Below, piece by piece: positions 11,443-21,613 of a stretch of 64,000 nt of DNA (within the stretch, counting starts at the first letter, position 1; every line of letters begins with the position of its first letter). The stretch is taken from the NCBI RefSeq assembly GCF_029407905.1, contig NC_073628.1, positions 62,442,501 to 62,506,500 on the forward strand. The letters run 5' to 3'. Both the position numbers and the translations under genes were made by a program. A model generated the notes under the pieces. It did not search any database. It had not been told where the DNA came from and was given only the letters and a program-made list of their open reading frames with translations. This DNA comes from Bubalus kerabau (Eukaryota > Chordata > Mammalia > Artiodactyla > Bovidae).

Positions 11443-12102
11443 ATGGCAATGGGATCATGCTTATCAATAATTACCTTAAACGTAAATGGGTTGAATGCCC
11501 CAACCAAAAGACAAAGACTGGCTGAATGGATACAAAAACAAGACCCCTATATATGTTGCCTACAAGAGACCCACCTCAAAACAGGGGACACATACAGACT
11601 GAAAGTGAAGAGATGGAAAAAGATATTCCATGCAAATAGAGATCAAAATAAAGCAGGAGTAGCAATACTCATATCAGATAAAATAGACTTTAAAACAAAG
11701 GCTGTGAAAAGAGACAAAGAAGGACACTACATAATGATCAAAGGGTCAATCCAAGAAGAAGATATAACAATTATAAATATATATGCACCCAACATAGGCG
11801 CACAGCAATATGTAAGACAAATGCTAACAAGTATGAAAGAGGAAATTAACAATAACAAAATAATAGTGGAAGACTTTAATACCCCACTCAAACCTATGGA
11901 TAGATCAACTAAACAGAAAATTAACAACAAAACACAAACTTTAAGTGATACAATAGACCAGTTAGACCTAATTGATATCTATAGGACATTTCACCCCAAA
12001 ACAATGAATTTCACATTTTTCTCAAGTGCACACGGAACCTTCTCCAGGATAGATCACATCCTGGGCCACAAATCTAGTCTTGGTAAATTCAAAAAAAAGT
12101 AA
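11443..12102 (+). pseudogene. L1 ORF2 endonuclease domain, 3' end deleted
   Basis: This 219-codon frame begins at the ORF2 start and carries most of the APE-type endonuclease: TLNVNGLNAPTKR (residues about 10-22), CCLQETHLK with the catalytic glutamate, NIYAPN and a damaged GDFN motif (reads EDFN near residue 143), and the SRIDHIL block. It ends in GKFKKK. By comparison with the family, a deletion of a few dozen bases at about 12098 removes the SDH catalytic histidine segment and shifts the frame; the next part continues in another phase (12165-12407). It is nonfunctional. Confidence 0.88.
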
Positions 12103-12164
12103 GATTAGATCTCAATTACAGGAGAAAAACTATTAAAAATTTCAACATATGGAGGCTGAACAAC

Positions 12165-12407
12165 ATGCTGCTGAATAACCAACAAATCATAGAAGAAATC
12201 AAAATATACATAGAAATGAATGAAAATGAAAACACAACAACCCAAAACCTATGGGACACTGTAAAAGCAGTGCTAAGGGAAAAGTTCATAGCAATACAGG
12301 CATACCTCAAGAAACAAGAAAAAAGTCAAATAAATAAACTAACTCAACACTTAAAGCAACTAGAAAAGGAAGAAATGAAGAACCCCAGGGTTAGTAGAAG
12401 GAAATAA
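12165..12407 (+). pseudogene. L1 ORF2 fragment after endonuclease
   Basis: An 80-codon continuation of ORF2 after a frame change. It contains QNLWDTVKAVLREKFIAIQA and the coiled, lysine-rich KQLEKEEMKNP segment that links the endonuclease to the reverse transcriptase. A stop follows RRK. No reverse transcriptase is present downstream. Confidence 0.85.
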
Positions 12408-12581
12408 ATCTTAAAAATTAGAGCAGAAATAAATCCAGCACAATTCGAAGGCATCAATTCTTTGGCACTCATCCAATTCTTTGGATCTTGACGGTCCAAC
12501 TCTCACATCCTTACATGACTACTGGAAAAAACAGCTTTGACAATACACATACTTGTCTGCAAACTAATGTCTCTGCTTTTT

Positions 12582-13304
12582 TTTTTTTACTTTACAATAT
12601 TGTATTGGTTTTGCCATACATCAACATGCATCCGCCATGGGTGTACATGTGTTCCCCATCCTGAACCCCCCTCCCACCTACCTCCCCATACCATCCCTCT
12701 GGGTCATCCCAGTGCACCAGCCCCAAGCTTCCCGTATCCTGCATCGAACCTGGACTGGCGATTCGTTTCTTATATGATATTATCCATGTTTTAATGCCAT
12801 TCTCCCAAATCTTTCCACCCTCTCCCTCTCCCACAGAGTCCATAAGACTGTTCTATACATCAGTGTCTCTTTTGCTGTCTCGCATACAGGGTTGTCATTA
12901 CCATCTTTCTAAATTCCATATATATGCATTAGTATACTGTATTGGTGTTTTTCTTTCTGGCTTACTTCACTCTGTATAATAGGCTCCAGTTTCATCCACC
13001 TCATTAGAACTGATTCAAATGTATTCTTTTTAATGGCTGAGTAATACTCCATTGTGTATATGTACCACTGCTTTCTTATCCATTCATCTACTGATGGACA
13101 TCTAGATTGCTTCCATGTCCTGACTATTATAAACAGTGCTGCGATGAACATTGGGGTATACGTGTCTCTTTAAATTCTGGTTTCCTGGGTGTGTATGCCC
13201 AGCAGTGGGATTGCTGGGTCATATGGCAGTTCTATTTCCAGTTTTTTAAGGAATCTCCACACTGTTCTCCATAGTGGCTGTACTAGTTTGCATTCCCACC
13301 AAGA
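12582..13304 (-). mobile_element. L1-BT LINE 3' end, antisense, nested in BovB
   Basis: A 5'-truncated antisense L1-BT. It starts with a T-run (complement of poly(A)), then the 3' UTR and the end of ORF2 (minus frame 13151-12909, with WIRKQWYIYTMEYYSAIKKN). The repeated GCTTTTT at 12575-12581 and 13305-13311 is the likely target-site duplication within BovB. Confidence 0.92.
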
Positions 13305-14010
13305 GCTTTTTAATATGATCACTATGTTTATCATAGCTTTTTTTTAAGGAGCAAGTGTCTCTTAATTTCATGGCTGCAGTCACCATCCACAGTGATTTTG
13401 GAACCCAAGAGAATAAAGTCTGTCACTTTTTCTATTTTTTTCCCCATTTATTTGCCAAGAAGTGATGGGACTGGATGCCATGATCTTAGTCTTTTTGAAT
13501 GTTGAGTTTTAAGACAGCTTTTTCACTCTCCTCTTTCATCTTCATCAAAAGGTTCTTTAGTTCCTCTTTGCTTTCTGCATTAGGGTGGTATCATCTGCAT
13601 ATCTGAAGTTGTTGATGTTTCTCTTGACAATCTTGGTCCCACCCAGCATTTCCCATGATGTACTCTGCATACAAGTTAAATAAACAGGGTGGCAATATAC
13701 AGCCTTGCTATATACTTCTTTCCCAAGTTTGAAACAGTCTATTTTTCCACATCCAGTTCTAACTGTTGCTTCTTGACCTGCATACAGATTTCTCAGGAGG
13801 CAGGTAATGTGGTCCAGTATTTCCATCTCTTGAAAAATTTTTCGTAGTTTGTTGTGATCCACATAGTCAAAGGCTTTGGTATAGTCAATGAAGCAGAAGT
13901 AGATATTTCTCTGGAATTCTCTTGCTTTCTCTATGATCCAACAGATGTTGCCAATTTGATCTCTGGTTTCTCTCCCTTTTCTAAATCCAACTTGTTTATC
14001 AACTCTTAAA

Positions 14011-14063
14011 AGATGATGTTAATACATTGTTGCCCTCAATATGCCAGCAAATTTGGAAAACTC
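14011..14063 (+). other. Inverted BovB segment within antisense BovB
   Basis: This segment reads as sense BovB (TGCCAGCAAATTTGGAAAAC) inside a copy that is otherwise antisense. It matches the part of BovB that would follow next beyond the end of this copy at 14218. It replaces the expected complement of the ELPDVQAG region. Confidence 0.75.
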
Positions 14064-14218
14064 TGGAGTTTCTCTGTTCAGGTACTGTTGAAGCCAGACT
14101 TGAAGAATTTTGAGCGTTACCTTGCTAGCATGTGAAATGAGTGCAATTGTGCATATTTTGAACATTCTTTGACATTTCCTTTCTTTGAAATTGAAATGAA
14201 AACTGACCTTTTCCAGTT

Positions 14219-15473
14219 TTGGACAATTTTTTTAACCTTCCAAAAGATTTTTTTTTTTTTAATGAGCAAAGGAAATACCTTCAGGTCAGTTAATTTTCCT
14301 TTTCAGAAGCTCAGATCCTGGATATGCCATTTATTCTCCAAACGAGACTCTGCTTTATCTTCACTGTCCATTTTGCTACTATTATGTATTCATTTTAGTT
14401 TCTGCTGTGACAGATGATCAAATATTGTCTGTGACAGACCATATCATGTTAAATATCTTTAGTGACCTGGTAGTTATAAAATATTTCTTAAATGAAGACT
14501 TTTGAAACTTCCAGATGGTATGAGATTTGTCATTTGGTGGCATTTACTAGGCTTACCAGATGGAATTATACCAGTCCAAAATCAATTGACATTTTTTGCC
14601 ATTAGGCCACTCTTCTAATTTTTCAGGCTTCCCTGGTGGCTCAGATGGTAAAGAGACCCATGTTTGAAGTGGCTGCCATGGGGAATCTCAAAATATGTGA
14701 ACCAGGAGAACTACGAGTGATGTAGAGACATTAACTAAAGGTCAGATCACCAACCACAGCAACAGTAAGGCATTTGCTGTGGTTTTATCTTGCTCCATTT
14801 TTCTGGGGGAGAAAAATCAAGTGCGTGTATATGTGTGTGCATGTGTGCACATGCGCACAAGTGCACGTGGATTTGTGAAGGAAGAGGTAAATAGGAAGAC
14901 AGCTTATGTAAAACTCTGGGATGAGTGGAAATTCTCAGGATTCTTCTAGAATGGTATTATCCATTGAGCTCTGTCCTCAGTTCATTACAATGAGTTGTTA
15001 TTTCAATAGCAACATTTGCTCTTCTCAGAAGTTCACTGTAATAAGATTTGACATTTAAAAGCACATACTGTGAGAACAGAAAGCTATACAAAATCTTAGA
15101 ACTCACATCATGGACCATAAGCTCATTGTGGGAAATTTTTGCCAATCTGCCTATTCTCTTATAAATTTATAGTTCTGTATTATTCCCAAGGCGAATTCTT
15201 CAATCAGCTTTATGAGTTTGTAGCGGGAAAATGCCTAATAAAGGCCAAATTACTGAATTTATTTTTCTTATGGTGCTAAAATGTTGGTTAAAATATACTT
15301 TGGAAATAAGCATTGCATTTCTCTTCCACAAAGCAGTTTATGTGGCATGACCTGCTCTTGTAATTGCATGTAGTTTATTGTCTGCAGCTAGAAATCACTC
15401 ACTCCTAAACCTGTTGTTATAAAATCACCATTTTGGATTGTTAATGTAATGCAAATATTTCTTTGAAATGTAG
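14219..15473. other. Unique sequence with a SINE head and GT-rich tract
   Basis: Mostly single-copy looking. Bases 14627-14660 are a short tRNA-like SINE head (CTTCCCTGGTGGCTCAGATG) without body. Bases 14824-14868 are an imperfect GT/CA-rich tract. No gene is seen up to the candidate exon at 15474. Confidence 0.55.
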
Positions 15474-15603
15474 GTTGTTTTCCAATCTCAGTATCATCAC
15501 AGCTCATCCACCCAGCTAACGTGAAATTCATGCAATTCAGAGCCAAAGACCATTACTCCCTTGCTCTTTCAAAGCTGGAAGAAATAAGATGCCACATTAT
15601 CAA
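15474..15603 (+). CDS. Candidate coding exon of an unrecognised host gene
   Basis: This 130-base segment lies in single-copy sequence. It is preceded by an acceptor (CTTTGAAATGTAG) and followed by a strong donor (CAA|GTAAGTT). Of the three forward frames only one is open across it. That frame uses two bases at the start to finish a codon (phase 1 intron upstream) and leaves two at the end (phase 2 downstream). It includes QFRAKDHYSLALSKLEEI and reads like real protein, with mixed charged and hydrophobic residues, but I do not recognise the family. Codon composition is richer in G and C than the flanks. It could be a pseudoexon; conservation or RNA data would decide. Confidence 0.4.
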
Positions 15604-16060
15604 GTAAGTTGCATTTAACCTTTTGGATTGAAAGAGAAAGAAATGCCATGAAATATTAAAAATAAAAATGCTGTTTTGAATTCCTATGTGGGGGCTAAAA
15701 TTTTAATTTGTAAGTTTTTTTCAGTGTATGTTGATGAATTTGAGCCATTGATATCACAAGTGAACATGATGGAAATATCTCATTCTGACATCATTAATCA
15801 TAAATTGAAAGCACGATTTATGAAAGAACTAAATGCAGATTTTAAAGAATTAAACTTGAATATATATATATATATTCACATATGATGTTTATTTTGATAG
15901 TATCATTAGTGCTATGTCAAGACATCTATATTTGCAGCAATTTGCAGTTTTCAAAAATCCTTTAAGCCTTAGAAAACCCATGGGCTTTGTTGAAAGTCAG
16001 TCCTTGAATGAGATAATCTGACATACAATCTGAGACAAAGTCAAGCTTATTACTTACGTA
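15604..16060. other. Unique AT-rich sequence downstream of candidate exon
   Basis: Presumed intron if the upstream exon is real. It contains a short (TA)n at 15858-15876. The 69-codon + frame at 15676-15885 has no recognised motif and ends in the TA repeat, so it is not called. Confidence 0.5.
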
Positions 16061-16069
16061 AATAAAGTG

Positions 16070-16126
16070 TAAGTAAAGTGAAAAAAGTCACTCAGTCGTG
16101 TCTGACTCTTTGTGACCCCATGGATT
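16070..16126 (-). mobile_element. Bov-tA SINE, antisense, 3' part (interrupted)
   Basis: The start of an antisense Bov-tA (GTCACTCAGTCGTGTCTGAC) broken after CCCCATGGATT by an inserted BOV-A2. The remainder resumes at about 16386. Confidence 0.85.
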
Positions 16127-16385
16127 CTGCTGCTGCTGCTGCTACTGCTAAGTCACTTCAGTCGTGTCTGACTCTGTGCGATCCCACTGACGGCAGCCCA
16201 CCAGGATCCCCCGTCCCTGGGATTCTCCAGGCAAGAACACTGGGGTGGGTTGCCATTTCCTTCTCTAATGCATGAAAGTGAAAAGTGAAAGTGAAGTCAC
16301 TCAGTCGTGTCCGACTTAGCGACCCCATGGACTGCAGCCCACCAGGCTCCTCCGTCCATGGGATTTTCCAGGCAAGAGTACTGGA
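16127..16385 (-). mobile_element. BOV-A2 SINE, antisense, nested in Bov-tA
   Basis: An antisense BOV-A2: a (CTG)n tail complement at 16127-16148, then the two BovA monomers joined by GAAAGTGAAAAGTGAAAGTG. It sits inside an older Bov-tA. Confidence 0.9.
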
Positions 16386-16605
16386 GAAAATCCATGCCAG
16401 AGTACTGGAGTGGGTAGTTGTTCCCTTCTCCAGGGGATCAAACCCAGATCTCCCACATTGCAGGTATATTCTTTACCAGCTGAGCCACCAGGGAAGCCCA
16501 AGAATACTGGAGTGGGTAGCCTGTCCCTTCTCCAGATGCAGGAATTGAACCAGAGTCTCCTACATTGCAGGTAGATTCTTTACCAACTGAGCTACAGAGA
16601 GGCAA
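16386..16605 (-). mobile_element. Bov-tA remainder plus a second tandem tRNA-like module, antisense
   Basis: After the nested BOV-A2, the older SINE continues through its tRNA-like head to AGGGAAGCCC at 16499. It is directly followed by a second copy of the same module (AGAATACTGGAGTGGGTAGC to ACCAACTGAGCTACAGAG). The two modules are similar but not identical. This is either unequal exchange or insertion of one SINE at the end of another. Confidence 0.8.
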
Positions 16606-16607
16606 GA

Positions 16608-16878
16608 GAACCCTGAATATTCATTGGAAGGACAGAGCTAAAGCTGAAGCTCCAATACTTGGCCACCTGATGCAAACAGCTGACTCAATGGAAAAGACCC
16701 TGATGCTGGGAAAGACTGAAAGAAGAAGGAGAAGAGGGCAACAGAGGATGAGATGGTTGGAAGACATACTGATTCCATGGATCTGAACTTGGGCAAACCC
16801 TAGGTAGTGGGCAGGGAAACCTGATGTGCTGCAGTCCATGGGTTGGCAAAGAATTGGACATGACTGGTGACTGAACAG
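16608..16878 (+). mobile_element. BovB LINE 3' end, sense
   Basis: A 5'-truncated BovB: TATTCATTGGAAGGACAGAG through the GRRRRG region (GAAGAAGGAGAAGAGGG) to the 3' UTR with CATGACTGGTGACTGAACA. The open frame 16565-16786 belongs to it. Confidence 0.88.
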
Positions 16879-17155
16879 CAAAGTAAGGACAGTTGTTTTT
16901 GCTTTGTTTATAAATATATATTAAAATTAAAAGTCGTTTGGTCTTCTGTCCCATGAGCCTCCATCCAACAGCTATCAACTGCTAAGATGTATGGCTGCTG
17001 TCATAAATGCTCTTGAAATACTTAGGATAATAGATCATCTTCCTTTACTTAAAACTCCTGTTCCTTGCCTTGTGGTCAGCACCTCTCTTCACAGTGTTAT
17101 GTAGAAGGTGATCTGTGCCCCAAGCAAGCCATCCATGGATAAAATTGTATGTGCC

Positions 17156-17375
17156 ACATGCTAAGTTGCTTCAGTCATGTCTGACTCTTTGCAATGGTAT
17201 GGACTGTAGCCTATCAGGCTCTTCTGTCCATGGGGTTCTCTAAGCAAGAATACTGGAGTGGGTTGCCATGCCCTCCTCCAAGGGATCTTCCTGACCCAGA
17301 GATGGAATCCACATCTCTTAAATTTCTTGCATTGGTAGGCAGGTTCTTTACCACTAGTGCCACCTGGGAAGCCCT
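17156..17375 (-). mobile_element. Bov-tA SINE, antisense
   Basis: Antisense Bov-tA from TAAGTTGCTTCAGTCATGTC to the tRNA-head complement GTGCCACCTGGGAAGCCC. Confidence 0.9.
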
Positions 17376-18091
17376 ACAAAATGTATACCTGTGATCAGAA
17401 AAACCATTGGCCCTGCAATGTCAAAGAGTCAAGTCCACCTGAGAAGAGTGGTTTTAAAACACCCAAAGATGGATTTTCTCAGCACAAATCTAAAGTATGC
17501 CTGAAATCAGATAGAGCTAATTAAAACTCAAGAGAGCTTTGTCAATACCTTGGAGTGGGGGAAGGAAGGTCAAAGTCTATCAAGAACTGAGAATTTTATT
17601 GAATGAGGCTTTTTCCACTTGGGGACTTATTAGGATTGAGAGAATATGAAAATAATGCTAAGGGAGACAATTGCATTATTGTATGGTCATGTTATGGAGA
17701 CAGAAAGGTTCAGTTTTCATTCTCAGTGTCCAGGCTGTCTGTGAGGATAAATGGATTTTGCATTCAAGGTATACTTGACACTAGTATACTGGGAGAATTT
17801 GATGTAAGAGAAAAAATAAGATCCAGTCTTATACATGTTAAAATGTGTCACATCTATGCTCTCTTCTTTATTTGTAATAATACAAGATAGAGATAAGGAT
17901 GGCTTATGTTTTTTCTTTCACTTTATTTCAATTCCCTGTTATGTCAAGCACTGTCCTGATGCCTCAGTGGCATGCAGTTGAGCGAGGGCTCTTCTATGCT
18001 CTTTTCTGGTGATTTCCATCTTTACTGCTGGTCACATACATTATGTTAGTAAAGTCTTAGCCTTGCTTCTTTATAAACACAGTTATATTGT
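17376..18091. other. Unique sequence, no gene seen
   Basis: No repeat recognised. A 95-codon + frame at 17603-17890 has mixed composition but no motif, no splice context I trust and no homology I recognise, so it is left uncalled. Confidence 0.5.
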
Positions 18092-18182
18092 TGCTAGAGA
18101 CTGCTTCCAGATGAGGTAACTGAGTTTAAGACAGATTAAATTACTTTTTTTTTTTTTTCTTTTCAAGGTCAGATAGCTATCA
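18092..18182 (-). mobile_element. MIR SINE fragment, antisense
   Basis: CCAGATGAGGTAACTGAG, then AAATTAC and CAAGGTCAGATAGCTAT, match the complement of the MIR core (CTGTAAAATG and GTGTGACCTTG regions). A T-run at about 18146-18158 interrupts it. It abuts the LTR-like block that starts at about 18183. Confidence 0.6.
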
Positions 18183-18596
18183 ATGTTGTTGGAACCAATT
18201 GGTATGCCCAACACACAGTGAGGCCAAACAAACAGAAAGGTTGGAGCTTGGAGTGGAGAAAGTTTTACTGCAGGGCCATGCAAGGAGAAAGGGGAGGCTC
18301 CTGCCCTAAAGATGTGAACTCTCTGATGATTTTCCAGGAAGACTTTTTATAGGCAAAATTGGGAGGGGGACTGCAGGGTGTGTAACTCTCATCTGATTGG
18401 TTGGAGGCTGTGTTCCAGGAATCTCAATGATCAGCCTTCTGGTTCTAATTAGCCTGGAGTTCAGGAGCGTGTGCTAAGTCTGAAGTTACCATCTTCCATC
18501 AGGGTGGGGCCTTAGTTCCTATAGAACTCAGAGATGGATCAGACTGTATGCACATCCCCCAAGGAAGAGCCTGGACCAGGACCCATTGCTATACTA
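18183..18596 (-). mobile_element. Probable endogenous retrovirus LTR, antisense, solo
   Basis: A block of about 410 bases with LTR-like architecture on the minus strand: a TATA-like CCTATAAAAAG near 18345, followed about 80 bases later by an AGTAAA polyadenylation-like signal near 18260. No retroviral coding sequence adjoins it. It is probably a ruminant or older mammalian solo LTR; the subfamily is not assigned. Confidence 0.55.
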
Positions 18597-18609
18597 TCCT
18601 TTTCTTTCC

Positions 18610-18880
18610 TTTGTTTATTGAAGTATAGTCGATATAAAGTATGGTGACTCATAATTTTTAAAGTTTCTACAAACTAGTGAATATGAAAAAAAGAACACTA
18701 ACAGATATGCAGAACAAACTAGTTGCTGCCAGTGGGACAAGGAAGGATGGAGGGGCAAGATAGGGATAGGGGATTAAGAGGTAGAAACTGTTAGGTATAA
18801 AATAAGTTATAAGGATATATTATACAACACAGGAAACACAGACAATATTTTATAATAGCTTTAAATGGGGCAATGTTTTT
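18610..18880 (+). mobile_element. Older L1 (L1M-type) 3' end, sense
   Basis: Contains GGATTAAGAGGTAGAAACTG, AAGGATATATTATACAACAC and TATTTTATAATAGCTTTAAA, characteristic of the 3' UTR of mid-age mammalian L1 elements, in sense orientation. Confidence 0.75.
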
Positions 18881-18987
18881 TCTTTTGCATTACTTCACTC
18901 CCCTAATTAGCAACTGAATCTGCCCTTTGGAAATCAGGAAAGGTCTAGGAAACTTTAAAAAAAAAAAAAAAAAAAAAGGCAGGGTCC

Positions 18988-19355
18988 TGGTCAGTTTCAT
19001 CGAGTCAGTGCATTAACCCTGTGTACGAGACAGCAAAAGAGACACTGATGTATAGAACAGTCTTATGGACTCTGTGGGAGAGGGAGAGGGTGGGAAAATT
19101 TGGGAGAATGGCATTGAAACATGTAAAATATCATGTATGAAATGAGTTGCCAGTCCAGGTTCGATGCACGATACTGGATGCTTGGGGCTGGTGCACTGGG
19201 ACGACCCAGAGGGATGGTATGGGGAGGGAGGAGGGAGGAGGGTTCAGGATGGGGAACACATGTATACCTGTGGCGGATTCATTTTGATATTTGGCAAAAC
19301 TAATACAGTTATGTAAAGTTTAAAAATAAAATAAAATTAAAAAAAAAAAAAAAAG
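18988..19355 (+). mobile_element. L1-BT LINE 3' end, sense
   Basis: A 5'-truncated L1-BT consisting only of the 3' UTR (CTCTGTGGGAGAGGGAGAGG, CACTGGGACGACCCAGAGG, GGCGGATTCATTTTGATATT), ending in a poly(A) at 19339-19355. A separate A-run lies just upstream at about 18956-18978. Confidence 0.92.
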
Positions 19356-19544
19356 TAAAGCCATTCGTGTTCAGAAAACGCTCCTTGTATTATACATGGC
19401 CTTAACACCAAGGGTAGGAATCAGAGCTGAATGGCTCAGCATCCACAGACAAACACAGAATTAAGCAGCCAGTGGAATGGATGCTGGCCTGGTGTGGCAC
19501 AGTCTCCATCATGACAAATAAGGGAGGATCACCCCATGATGAAG

Positions 19545-19765
19545 CAGACAGGTTCTGTAATCAGATCACCCATGGCTCTACTGCTGTCTAGGAATGGAAC
19601 CTGGAAAAAACATTTACACATTCATAGCCCTTGGCAGTTGCTCTGGAAAATAGTGATGATAGCCAAATGATAGGGTCATTGCAAAGAACATGTCACACAA
19701 TCTAGACACAATATTTAGCCCAGTTTGGGCATATAATCAGTGCTCAAATAAATAGTCCCAGAAGC
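19545..19765 (+). mobile_element. MIR SINE, sense, divergent
   Basis: Order and spacing match MIR: a tRNA-like head region near 19545-19590, core, then GATGATAGCC, GGGTCATTGCAAAGAA and a CAGTGCTCAAATAAAT end. It is strongly diverged. Confidence 0.55.
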
Positions 19766-19810
19766 ATAATTATAAATTAGCATTATTGACATCATCACTA
19801 ATAAATATTC

Positions 19811-20009
19811 TATTGTTGCTGTTGTTCAATCACTAAGTCATGCAACCCCATGGACTGCAGCACATAAGACTTCCCTGCCCTCCACTAACTCCCAGAGAGT
19901 GTTCAAGATCACATCCATTGAATCAGTGATGCCATCCAATCATCTCACCCTCTGTAACCCTCTTCTCCTTCTACCCTCAGTCTTTCTCAGCATCAGGGTC
20001 TTTTCTCTG
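19811..20009 (-). mobile_element. BovB LINE 3' end, antisense fragment
   Basis: GTTGCTGTTGTTCAATCACT starts the tail complement. It continues through the 3' UTR and the complement of the GRRRRG region to TCAGGGTCTTTTCT, where similarity stops. Confidence 0.85.
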
Positions 20010-20718
20010 TGTGTTTAATTTTATGCCAGGTCTGTTGATATAGTACAGTCATAATTGTGGAAGTTATTTTCAGTACTGAAATTGGTGAGTGTGTCTGTAC
20101 TATTATGGCAATAGTGTTAGGGGAAAAGAAAAAGCAAGATAAAATTTTGACCTGTGTTTTGGAATTAATTAAAAATAAAAACTTTCTTCCAACCTAAAAA
20201 TCCTCTTCACTAATATAGAAAGCTTTTGTTTGAATAAGCTTTAAACCAAACTATGATATTCATCTCAACAATCCACTAAAGAAATTACAAAGACAGAAAG
20301 ACATCTCATCTGTTTATATAGCTAGGCAGATACAATTATTTACATATATGCTAATAGTCTTGATCCAAAGGAAAAATAATGTTTTCTATCTTTGCAGCAA
20401 ACAAAAATTTACAACTCGAAGTCTGGCATCTAGGCTAAACTCCCAAAGAGACACACAGGGTACTTTATGTTAACATTTCAAGAAGATAGTTCCAAGGCCC
20501 TTGAGACATTCCTGGAATGCAAAGATGGCTAGAGGTTATTCACGTTTTCAAAAATTTTGCATCTATCTCTAAGAGACAAGGAAAGGATTTACAATTGCAA
20601 ACTTTCTAAAAGGAAACCCTCTAGGAAAAAGAAGGAGAAGGAGGGAGTTTTCCTTCTTTTTTGGCATTAGGGAACTCATTTATTTCTTGAGATTTATATT
20701 TACCCTTGCATCTTTTGT
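20010..20718. other. Unique AT-rich sequence, no gene seen
   Basis: No repeat or coding signal recognised. Confidence 0.5.
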
Positions 20719-20930
20719 GGGGCTTCTCTGCTGCCTCAGATGATAAAGAATCTTCCTGCAGTGCAAGAGACCTGGGTTTGGTCCCTGAGTTGGGAAGATC
20801 CCCTGGAGTAGGAAACGGCAACCCATTCCAGTGTTCTTGCCTGGGAAATCCCATAGAGAGAGGAGCCTGGCAGACCTGAGAGTCCATGGGGTCACAATGG
20901 GACAGACATGACTGAGCAACTAACAATTTT
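20719..20930 (+). mobile_element. Bov-tA SINE, sense
   Basis: The head GGCTTCTCTGCTGCCTCAGA, box-B-like GGTTTGGTCC, then the BovA part with CCATTCCAGTGTTCTTGCC, ending CATGACTGAGCAACTAAC. Confidence 0.9.
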
Positions 20931-21169
20931 GCTTTACTTTCTTTCACTTGTATCTTCTAGACTTTTTCTAAGGAGAATAAAAAATAATATATTACCAAAT
21001 TATTAAGAATAAAGGAGTTAAGGGAAGTGGAATTGAAATCAATGGTTTGAATGTTATAAAGCCATGGAAAATCCACTAAAATTCAGTAAGTTAATTTTAA
21101 TTCACTTAGTGTCAGTTATATCCATTGAAATAGGATTGTCACATAGAAACATTTTAGGCTGTTGTACTA

Positions 21170-21535
21170 CTATGAGTTGAATTGTGTCCCTCTCACCCCT
21201 CCAAAAATGTGTTGGATTTTAGCCTCCACTAGTTCAGAAGGTGAAATTCTTTCAAGAAAAGGTTTTACCAGGGCAAGCAACCTAAAGAAGGCTATTAGGC
21301 CACTCTCTAATCCAGAATGATTGGCATCTTATAAAAAGGGTAAATTCAGACATAGAGACAGACACATGTAAAGGGAAGACAGACATCCACAAGCCAAGAA
21401 GAGAGGCCCAGAACAAATCCATCACTCAGAGTCCTCAGAAGGAACGAAAACTGTCAACACCTTGATTTCAGACTTGAGCTTCCAGAACTGAAAGGCGATA
21501 AATTTATGTTGTTTTAGCCATTCTGTTTACTTCCT
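21170..21535 (+). mobile_element. MLT1 (ERVL-MaLR LTR), sense
   Basis: Starts TGAGTTGAATTGTGTCCC and ends with TTATGTTGTTTTAGCCATTC. The middle includes CACAAGCCAAGAAGAGAGGC and CCAGAACTG. This is the usual motif order of an MLT1 LTR. It is ancient and divergent. Confidence 0.8.
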
Positions 21536-21613
21536 TATTGCAGAGATGGTAATCTTACACACATGCCATCGGTGAACATAGTAACTGTTCTTTTCTAACT
21601 GGTCCTTTTTATC

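Larger units (their letters stand above)
10104..12433 (+). mobile_element. L1-BT LINE, 5' portion only, sense, inside BovB
   Basis: A sense L1-BT carrying a 5' leader, ORF1 and the first part of ORF2. It then stops abruptly at GCAGAAATAAAT (12433) with no 3' UTR and no poly(A). It is flanked by a 9-bp direct repeat, TCCAGCACA. ORF1 is broken by stops (open pieces such as 10801-11058). ORF2 starts at 11443. The missing 3' half plus an apparent target-site duplication is unusual. Confidence 0.9.
12434..14218 (-). mobile_element. BovB LINE, antisense (split copy, part 2)
   Basis: Continuation of the antisense BovB begun at 9745. It covers the complement of the C-terminal domain (12443-12580), then after a nested L1 (12582-13304) the complement of LNIQKTKIM, YADDTTL, the palm, and the FIDY motif near 13890. 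It ends near 14218 in the complement of KRSVFIP. A short segment at 14011-14063 lies in the opposite (sense) orientation. The minus-strand open piece 13557-13862 is palm sequence. Confidence 0.9.
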
